Assembly (NCBI GenBank): GCA_036925085.1
Contig: JAUPFP010000016.1
Coordinates: forward strand, 1,023,501 to 1,087,500
Origin: Brachycybe producta
Taxonomy: Eukaryota > Arthropoda > Diplopoda > Playtdesmida > Andrognathidae
DNA length: 64,000 nt
Reading direction: 5' to 3'
Shown: in pieces, positions 55,701 through 64,000 of the stretch
Numbering within the stretch: position 1 is the first letter of the stretch
Layout: the number at the start of each line of letters is the position of its first letter
Made by a program: the position numbers and the translations under genes
The notes under the pieces: model-generated
Told to the model about the DNA's origin: nothing
The model's input: the letters and a program-made list of their open reading frames with translations, nothing else
Databases searched by the model: none

Positions 55701-57344
55701 TATTTAATGAATTATGATAATAATCAAAATCCTATTTGAATTAAGTCGTGATGGTTTTTAAATTCAAGACTTAAAAAAATATATTTGCATTGTTGTATTA
55801 ATATTAATTCTAATCGTCTTTAAATAGAGACAAAACTTTTTTTTAAGTACAGAAAAAAATCACGCTCTTGTTTAGTAATAATTTATGCAAAGTGATGCAG
55901 TTCAGTGTGACAGTTCATGTAAATGTTTCTCAGTAACATTTCTTTTAAATCAGTGGCTCGTAAGCGACTTGTGATAAGTGTTATTGCCAGTTTGGCACAA
56001 CATTTAGGGAAACCTTGTCTTTACAGGCATTGCACTTTGGAGTTTTTAAATGAGGATATACTGAAGAAGTTAGTAGAAGAACAAAAAAAAAATCTTTTGT
56101 GAAAAATGGATAGTAGTCTGTTGAAATGGGTTTTTTTTTTCTTTTGCTTCCTGAATTTTTTTTCTTCTATTTGCAAGGTTTAACTTTTGTTGAAGGATTT
56201 TTTACTCCAACTTGTCTTTGCATTTGGCATCAGTTCAAACAGTTTTGCTTCTTTTTCTTTTGTATTGTGGGCCTCAAAGAACGCTGTAATCAAACCCAAA
56301 CCCATTGAGTTTCATGTGGTTTCGATTTAATCAAAGAGGGTGGTATTTTTGTGTCTATGCCATTTGTCAACTCAGAGTTACTGGTAGGGTTATTTAAATG
56401 AGGGCGATTGTTTCCTTCCTTGATGTTGTTTATTGCAGCAAATAAAAAAGTGCAAGTCAAGAGACAGGTGGCAGGCTTACTCAATCCAAATATCAGGAAG
56501 ACAAAAAAAAAAGACTATGCTGTTGGTTCATTTATTGTAGATCAATGTCAGTAAATGTCCTTTACACATTTCAAATATAGATTTACATAATTGAACTAAT
56601 ATTTATTTTGGAAACAATTTTATATAAAAAAACACAGTTTGTCTGAAATTAGGTGAACTAGGTGAGTGTGCTAAAAGTATTGTCATCATTAGATATTTCT
56701 ATTTCAATCTTTTGTCTAAATGTTACTGCAACAAAAACGTGAAATTTGATGATTTTTAAATTGAAAAAAGTATGTTTTAAGAATATTAATGACATCTGCA
56801 AATTTAATCTCGAATAATAATGGATTTTCTTTTTTTCTGGAAAAAAAAAACGTTTGCGCTCACGATCAAGTATTTTTTTTTTAATTTTACAAATTTTCAA
56901 AAAAGTACAGTTAGCAGTTTTTTATTTGTTATTTTTGTTGTGTGTTTGCAATCTCCTTTAAAGTGGGAAATTATATCTAAAAATTGATGTTTATTGAAAA
57001 ACGGTTCAGATTTCTTAATTTCTTTTTAATTTTTAAATTTATTTTACATGAATTTCACCAAAGACACTTGTATAACTAATGTATTAATTATCCTATGATA
57101 AAGTTCTATTTACTAATTCAACATAAATTTAGCAGAAGAAAAGAACAACAAAAATGAACAAGAAAATTTAAAAATTATGTGTGGTTAAATTAAATTTTGG
57201 CTCGTGAGCCACACTGGGTTAATATTGTTTTATGACATCATTATTTTTACGTTTATCTCCTAATATACTTTTTTAATTTTACAACGGCTTTTAAAGGTTC
57301 AAAGTTTGCATAAAATGCACAAAATGCATAATCATTGTTCCAGT
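55701..57344. other. AT-rich sequence without identified feature
   Basis: Poly-T and poly-A runs only; no gene or repeat pair recognised. Confidence 0.45.
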
Positions 57345-57700
57345 CGTTTTAGGGTAGATGAATCAGGATAATACCATTGTCTTTCAGGTGCAAACTGAAG
57401 AATAACTAGAAATTGTTTTAGAAACTAAAGGGGTAGCTCAATTACTTAAAAGGCATTTTCATGTTTGTATGTTTCAAATTAAGCTTTTTATGTGACTTTA
57501 AAAATGACCCAACTTTAAACAGACGACGTGTAGCAGATCATATTTGTTGTTTTTGCCTATGAAAGTAGCCTTAAGTGTTTGAGCTACCCTTTAGTTTCTA
57601 AAACGCTTTCTGGTTTTAATTAAATTTGCTCCTGAAAAACAAGAAGAAAAAAAAATAAAGAGTTCGGAAATGTGCCGTTCGTAAACTATCTTAATCAGAA
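57345..57700. mobile_element. Inverted-repeat element A
   Basis: GTTTTAGAAACTAAAGGGGTAGCTC (57416) pairs with GAGCTACCCTTTAGTTTCTAAAAC (57580). Outer arms are also recognisable. Confidence 0.65.
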
Positions 57701-58349
57701 ATTAAAAATTCATAAAATACAAATTGCATAATCTTTGGAAATTTGCATAATTTCATGCACTTACATTTTTAACACTGACAGAAAAAAACTACAATGAGTT
57801 TTTTTTACTGATTCCTTTTGATTATGCATTTTCTGTTATTTCGTATAATGATTGTTGCTATTAATTGTTTCACACAATTAATTAATTACCTCTTGCTATA
57901 TACACATGTAATGCAAATTTTTTATTTGCATAAAATAGACAATCTTCTTGCATATTTTGAGAAGTTTACTTTATTTATGTGCATAAAAGTTTTGTCTTTA
58001 CTCATTAAGATCTAACATTTTAAACAAATTAAACAATTTGAAATGCGACAACTCTCTGAGTTTCTAGGAGAAAATGGATAGGAAATGGTGAAAGGGTGTG
58101 GTGGGGATATGAGCTCCTTTGAAAAGGAAGTTAGGGATAGAAGTCGTACATAAACAATGATGATACTCCTAAATAACGCATTAATGTCAAGTTATCTGGT
58201 GCAGAACTCAGTTCAGTTTGCTTCTTGAAAAGAGAATCTTCTTCTTCTCTGTTTGAGACTTCTTTTTATTTGACTGATATGTCTACATGATTGCCAACTC
58301 TCCGGACTTTTATTCCAACTGTCATCAAAATCTCAAACTAATGTGGAGC

Positions 58350-58380
58350 TTTCTCTCTCTCTCTCTTTCTCTCTCTCTTT
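58350..58380. repeat. (CT)n microsatellite
   Basis: CTCTCT run in an AT-rich region. A (GA)n run of similar kind is at 61200-61217. Confidence 0.85.
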
Positions 58381-58985
58381 AATAGTATCCTTCCTATTGG
58401 TCTTTTTTATTATTAGATGAACTCATCATACTTTGGGGGATATGAATTTGTTTGTTAAAATACTTTTGAACGCTGTTTTGTTACGTTGTGTTTATGTCAG
58501 AGGGGTTGACCAACCAGAATCAGAAGACACAAATTTTGTTTCAGAGAATCCCTTTTAATTTATGGTATAGCTAGCTCTGTTTTCAGCACATTAGATAATT
58601 GAGCTACTTTTAACAACATGGGGTGCTATGTACTTTATGTGTGGGAGGAGAGGGGGAGGAGGGGAGGGGGTGCTTGCTCTATTTATTTATTCCAATTACA
58701 AAGTGGCTTAATTTATGTAGTTGAAAAAAAGGCAACACATTTTGAAATATTTATATTTTCGAAAATAGTTAGCCATTTTGCGAAATTGCTGTAAATTAGC
58801 AATACAAGTTCACATTTTATTTTATTTTAAGATCAACGTGTAGATTGGCTTGTTATTTTAGGCATTTTGCACAATGCAAAAAAGTGTAATAAATGTGCAA
58901 ATTTACTACCAGATTGGTTGTTTTGTAAATGTGCTAGTAATTGTGCAAAATAACTAATTTCTCAGTTGATTGCAACATTTATTAG

Positions 58986-59882
58986 TGTGACACCCTGTAG
59001 AAACAGAAGGTGAAACACTTAAGTCAAAATTCAGTTTTGACAGTAAGGCACCCCTTGGCACACAGATGTTCGGACATGGGTGGCCCGAATTCTAGAGAAT
59101 TCGTGGAACCAAGTCCGACCGTGAGAAAATTGGAAATAAGTTCCAAGAATATTTCTGATTATGATTTAATATCCCCGGCCCAGGGCAATGATTGGCCCAG
59201 TTGGTCAATCATTATGCCCTCAGGTGACAGTTGCCACTCCCAGGAGACCGGACAAGTGAGCCGGAGACTTGAGTGTGAGGACAGTCAGAGCTTAGACACG
59301 GAGTAGAAAAGTCCGAATCTAAGGTTTAACCAGATAAGTCCTGGACTAGAGAGTCATTCTTGAGAGTTCAAAGAGTGAAGATCTGACTTAGAGAATATTA
59401 TTATGTAAAAGCAATAATAATTATGTAATCAAGAGCAAGTAAAGAGTTTTGTTCAAAATACGTAAACCAGTGTCAGTGTATGTGTATTTTGGACTGTATT
59501 GAGTTCCTGTACTCCTAAAATAGAGGAGTATCCAGCAGAAGGTACTCAGACACAGCCTGAGTCCCTCTGCCTGGAGCCTCCAGCAACTCAACCAAAAAAA
59601 GGACTAGAGTTTCTTCGGCATCGTCACGCCTATACCAAAGATCCCTAGGAAAGACGGTCTTTTTGTGGGCCGTGCCAGGCAAGGCAAGTAAATGTCGCGC
59701 CCGGTGAACCCAACCCCCAGAGGTTCAACAACAATAGAGGCTGGTCCGCAGCAGTCGACAACAGAGTCGACCCCGGCACCACCGATTCAGCAGAGGGAAC
59801 AACGTCGTCAACGAGGACGAAGTTCCTCACGCATCGTCGGTAATGGAGCCAAAGGTACGAGAGGTGGGCCAGTCACGTCACA
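58986..59882 (+). mobile_element. Solo LTR with ATG-initiated frame
   Basis: This 897 bp unit reads TGTGACACCCTGTA...ACGTCACA with TTAG on both sides (58982-58985, 59883-59886). It is homologous to 28991-29873. An ATG at 59692 opens a frame starting MSRPVNPTPRGSTT that stays open for 63 codons to the LTR end and is Arg/Ser/Pro-rich. The internal element is lost. Confidence 0.85.
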
Positions 59883-62249
59883 TTAGTTAATATTTATTAT
59901 AATATAATTATGAAAAGTCATTAGTTTTTGGATGTTTTTTGGTGCTCCAAAGGAGAACAAAGACCTCATAATTTTACCGAGAGAGAAAAGATAAAAAAGG
60001 TCCGTATGCGTTTGTCTGCTCGAAATCGTTCTGGGAGATATTTCTCCTGAACGGTATAAAGATATTTTGATGCGTTTTTTTTGTATAATTTGCATTGATA
60101 TCCAAACATGAACATATTAAAGAATCAAATGAATCGACTTTATAGTTACTTAATAATAATTAATTTTCGATTGAATTTTGATTAAATAATCTGGGTGATA
60201 TATCTTGGCAATGAGGCCACCTAGAATGATAAACTAACTTCAGTATTAATTTGCACATTCCAAAGATAGGATATTTATTTTCATAATTTCTCATAAACTG
60301 GAACTATTTTAAGTCTTTTAAAATAAATGACGTTTCTTTTATAATAAATGACGTTTCTTTTATTTGACACGGGAGTTACGGGATGCTTTGTTTATACATT
60401 TAGCTAAATTTTGTGTTAAAAGTACGTTTTGTCATTCTATGTTTTTTTTTTTGGATTTCAATTTGCATAATGGGTTGAAATTAATATTTTCTGCCTGTTT
60501 TTAAAGTGTTGCTGTAAACTAAATTAATTGTAAGCCAATAGAAAGCAGACAAATAGTAATGAAACAGTTATTTGATGGTGTGTTTATATTTTAAACTCAT
60601 GAGTATGAGTATGTTTGCAGTGATTGCCTAACTTCGGGGGCATGAGAACATCAGAAATGATTTTTTAGATGGAAATAAAACTTTACAGTATAGAAAGTAG
60701 AAGACACGAAAGTAATTCTATAATGATATTGTTCAAAATAAACGTTTTATGTCAAGTTTTCAACACATTTTCAAATAAAAACTGAGAAAATCATGCAATA
60801 ATAGGCTATTTTCAAACTGTCACAAAGCAGTTTATAATGATTACCTAACTTCAGGAACATCAGAACACCCGAAATATTTTTTTTAGAAGAAAATACAAAT
60901 TTAAGAAAATAGAAAACGAGAAAATTAACAATGTGAACGTAGTTCTATTACGATAAATTGCACAAAATAAACGTTTTATAACTTTTTTTTTTAAAAAACG
61001 CAGTGTTGGGTACTTTTTAAAGTAATTTGTGACAACAATGGAAAAAAAAGGATTAGAATAGGTTTTTTTTTTTTTCAAATTGTCATAAAGCATTTTATGA
61101 CAATTTTATGACATTTTTTGAAATTGCTTTCACATGCCTAATTTATTCTTCTAGTTTTTTTTATAAGAATTTTTAATTTCTCATAAAATTCACTTCAAAT
61201 GAGAGAGAGAGAGAGAGTGGTAGTCTCACGTGATTATCATTGGCTATGCTTTCGTGTATAGTAAAACTAACAACAATTAGAACATAAATTATTAAATGAT
61301 TTGGATCTAATTGATTATAGTGTAGGCTACAATTGGAACTTCATTAAGGACAGTTTCTTTTGAAAGGAAAAAAAAAGTCATGATCGCGGTCGAGGGTGGT
61401 GGTGATTTTCATAATAATGTTTTGCTCCTTTTATGGTGTTGAACACCATGGGTGAGGTTTTCAGTTGGTCTTAGTTACGACATTGTACAATGTATACATG
61501 TATTTGATCATTAACTGTGTGGAATTGATGGCATAGTGTGAGCAGTTGTCGTCCAATGGTTTTTATTTCGGAATTGTTGTAGCTCCAGTTAATTGGATTG
61601 GAGAATTGTATGTGTTTTGTATGTATGTTGCAATTGTTTTTAAAAGTCCACACACGCCGCACACTCAAAAGAAGTTAGGCTAACATATTTAGGGGTGAAA
61701 GAAGGTTGAGGGCTAAGGGGGTGGGGTGAAATGCACTTAAGGAGTCGGTTACAATTATCTAACCCAAATGAGCTTGTTCACCCAAAGGGAAATGGCTATG
61801 GTGGGGAAAAAAGGACAGCGGTTGTTAAATAGTGGCTTGTAAAATTGTAATCTATCGTTGAATCACTGAATGACAATTAAACATGACTAGTGACCTCCAT
61901 GGTCAAGTGTGTTGAATATATTTTAAGTCTTGACGGTAATTGTTTTACCTGATAATTTAAATGCATTTAAATAATAAACGTGTTCTACCGGACCCTGTGA
62001 AGGGCAAACAAACAATATGTCGAATTCAATTTATTCAGTTAATAATATGAAAATATTGAGCTAATACTTAAATATATAAACTATTGACAAAATATTGATT
62101 TAGTATTTCAATTTAATATTAATAATAAAGTCAATTTTTATTTGGTTCATGTCCTTAACTGGATTCCGTATAATTCACCTAAACACATTTAATTTCAATT
62201 CATTTAACTCATGTGTGTACAAGGTATTAGACTTCCGGCTATTATAATT
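59883..62249. other. AT-rich sequence without identified gene
   Basis: A short tandem duplication lies near 60325-60361 and repeated motifs around 60630-61100 (CTAACTTC...CATGAGAACATCAGAA) suggest decayed inverted repeats. No coding evidence. Confidence 0.4.
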
Positions 62250-62545
62250 AGAATTCTGATTATTTTTTTGCGTTTTAGCAATAAATAACATTAAGAATTT
62301 GAAAGTATTCTAGAAATTAGAGGGTAAATGTAATTACGAATCACTTCAAGGATATTTTCAGTGTTCATATCTTCAAAAAATAGAATGTTTGTTGTTCATA
62401 AATTGTCTGCTAATATTCAGACATTTTCAAACTGCCGTATAAAAGTTTTATTTTAAAGATATCGACATAAAAAGTCACTTAAGTGGTGTTTAGTTACACT
62501 TCTAGTTTCTAAAAACTTGAGCTTTTTAAAGAAAGATTCTGAAGA
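62250..62545. mobile_element. Inverted-repeat element A
   Basis: GAAAGTATTCTAGAAATTAGAGGG pairs with CACTTCTAGTTTCTAAAAAC at 62495-62515. Confidence 0.5.
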
Positions 62546-63692
62546 AGAGCCACGGTCTTAAGGACATCTTTTTGTTGGCAGATAACGTCTAGTTCTGCGC
62601 GTGACAGAAAGAAAGAACGTTTTTTTTTTCCTGCCCTATAAATGGAATAGAATATTCAAATTAGATAAATTTCTTTTTCTTTGAAATTTCTTTCTGCTTG
62701 TGTCCACCTAGCCTCTTAAGACAATTTTGTTCATGTTTTTCATTATGCATTTTGTATGTGGACTTAAACAGTTGGCCAGAATATTGTAAAAAAAAAGTTT
62801 TATGGAAATCGATGAATAAAATAGCATTAATTACACATGAATGTCAGAAAAAGAAGATTACTTATAAGTTATAACACACACAAAAAAAAAGATCTCACTT
62901 TTTTATAAAAAGAAATAACTATTGTACATACATCATGTGACAAGTGTGATAAACACATGATGAATCTTTTGATACATTCATGAGTTATCCAACTGTCATT
63001 TTTGTAACACCCTGTAAATCGTGATCCCGCCAAAACCATAGCCTGGGGGGTAAACAACTCTCAACCGTCCCTCCCTCCTCTCTGACTCACCTTTCTGACT
63101 CATGCCCAAGTGGCGGATTGATACATAAAGGACCATGGTCACTTGGACCTGGTTACACCTCGCAGGTGTACACAGGTCCAAGGTATAAAAGGACCATGTT
63201 CCTCTTTGTTCCTCAGTTCTTTCCTTTGCCTGTTTTTGCGATACATTCCAAATCATGGGCCTGAGGATTTCCAGTTAGTATTTTACTATTCACCCTTGTA
63301 TCTGTACTTCTTACAAGGAATGAATAAAAGTGTTGTAATAAGAAGTAGCGTTGTCTCTATGTCTTTATGCTAATAACTTCTCTTCAGAGGCCGGAGGTTT
63401 CATAGGGCAGGAGCTATACGATTCTCAGCAGCTACAACATCTTCTCTAGTCGGAATACCGATGGAGAAGATGTATATCAGCATCAACCGGAAGAGAGAGA
63501 GATGGCCGCCACTCTCCTGCATTGATTTCACCCCCATGCAGAAGAGTGACTTCAATCTATCTCCATCCAGCTCTCTCTACAGCTCGGATCTTCTCTGTGC
63601 AGGTGTCATACTGCTCAGAGAAGAAACGAAAAGTAGAAAATGTCATCTAAAGGTTGGTAATAAAATATTGGTTGATGTCAAAAGCTCACATT

Positions 63693-63710
63693 TGGTGGAG
63701 GTGCGGGGTA
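63693..63710 (+). other. Primer-binding site for tRNA-Ala
   Basis: TGGTGGAGGTGCGGGGTA, identical over 18 nt to 1750-1767, lies 2 nt after the LTR end. Confidence 0.8.
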
Positions 63711-63813
63711 TAGCTCCATCTGCCTTCTCCGACCTGTAAACAGAAGCCGTCCTTTGTCCTAAGTCTCGTGATTGTGCCTCACGAGGCTTCGTCCGTCCTT
63801 TCTATGTTGGAGC

Positions 63814-64000
63814 CACGTATGGAGACCCTCGATAGCGTCAAAGTCAACCGCGTGGCGCCTGTCTGTAAAACCGCGTATGGAGACCCTCGATCACGTCAAA
63901 GTCAACCGCGCGGCGTCCTTTGTGTTGGAACCACGTGTGGAGACCCTCGATAGCGTCAAAGTCGACCACGTGGCGCCTTTGTAAAACCGCGTATGGAGGC
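63814..64000 (+). repeat. 56-60 bp tandem repeat in the element leader
   Basis: Units start at 63814, 63872, 63932 and 63988 with CRCGTRTGGAGACCCTCGAT, GC-rich with many CpG. The array continues past the window. Confidence 0.85.

Larger units (their letters stand above)
63003..64000 (+). mobile_element. 5' end of an LTR retrotransposon, cut by the window
   Basis: LTR 63003-63690 (TGTAACACC...GCTCACA, 688 bp) has TATAAAAG near 63184 and AATAAA near 63322. A primer-binding site and a leader with tandem repeats follow. No Gag or Pol domain is reached, so the superfamily is inferred from the shared tRNA-Ala site and similar LTR ends. A frame from 63461 to 63739 runs across the LTR end and the primer site, but its coding status is doubtful. 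Confidence 0.75.

Noticed and set aside
63461..63739. Frame of 92 codons across the LTR end and primer site
   Set aside because: No similarity to Gag and it stops soon after the primer site; not supported as a gene although it resembles the LTR-start theme.

Overview
The window is nuclear DNA of an intron-rich, AT-rich animal. The gene set (a clan-2-type microsomal P450, carboxypeptidase Q, a CNGB-like channel, an SLC22-like transporter) together with the very dense load of LTR, hAT, mariner, LINE and small inverted-repeat elements suggests an invertebrate, most likely an arthropod. That placement is inference from style, not from a marker gene. There is no bacterial architecture, rRNA, tRNA or CRISPR.

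Layout. 1-14143 (minus): a cytochrome P450 gene whose I-helix exon is split by a complete 11.4 kb Ty3/Gypsy retrotransposon (899-12274). The element has two 848 bp LTRs with no difference seen, a 4 bp target duplication ATGT, a gag ORF that begins inside the 5' LTR, a TTTAAAC slippery site directly before the gag stop with a readable pseudoknot, and a pol ORF with about 1,060 unexplained residues after integrase. A 3' UTR made of about fourteen small hairpins precedes the 3' LTR. 14144-15405: two inverted-repeat elements. 15406-19110 (minus): a five-exon carboxypeptidase Q gene with a hAT element in its third intron. 19111-24909: nested repeats, solo LTRs, a mariner relic and a 0.4 kb direct duplication. 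24910-35703 (plus): a seventeen-exon cyclic-nucleotide-gated channel of beta type; all splice phases agree and give 814 residues. 35704-44554: simple repeats and small elements. 44587-45138 (plus): first coding exon of an SLC22-like transporter whose remainder was not found. 45139-63002: repeats, including a decayed CR1/Jockey-like LINE interrupted by a hAT element, and a solo LTR. 63003-64000: the 5' end of another tRNA-Ala-primed LTR element, running off the window.

The host genes look functionally unrelated. The most unusual biology is in the LTR elements: several diverged LTRs carry an ATG-initiated open frame running to or across the LTR end, and the intact Ty3 copy combines this with a pseudoknot frameshift signal, a hairpin-chain 3' UTR and a very long pol extension. 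Exon boundaries were read by eye from GT/AG sites and phase agreement; no alignment or transcript evidence was available.
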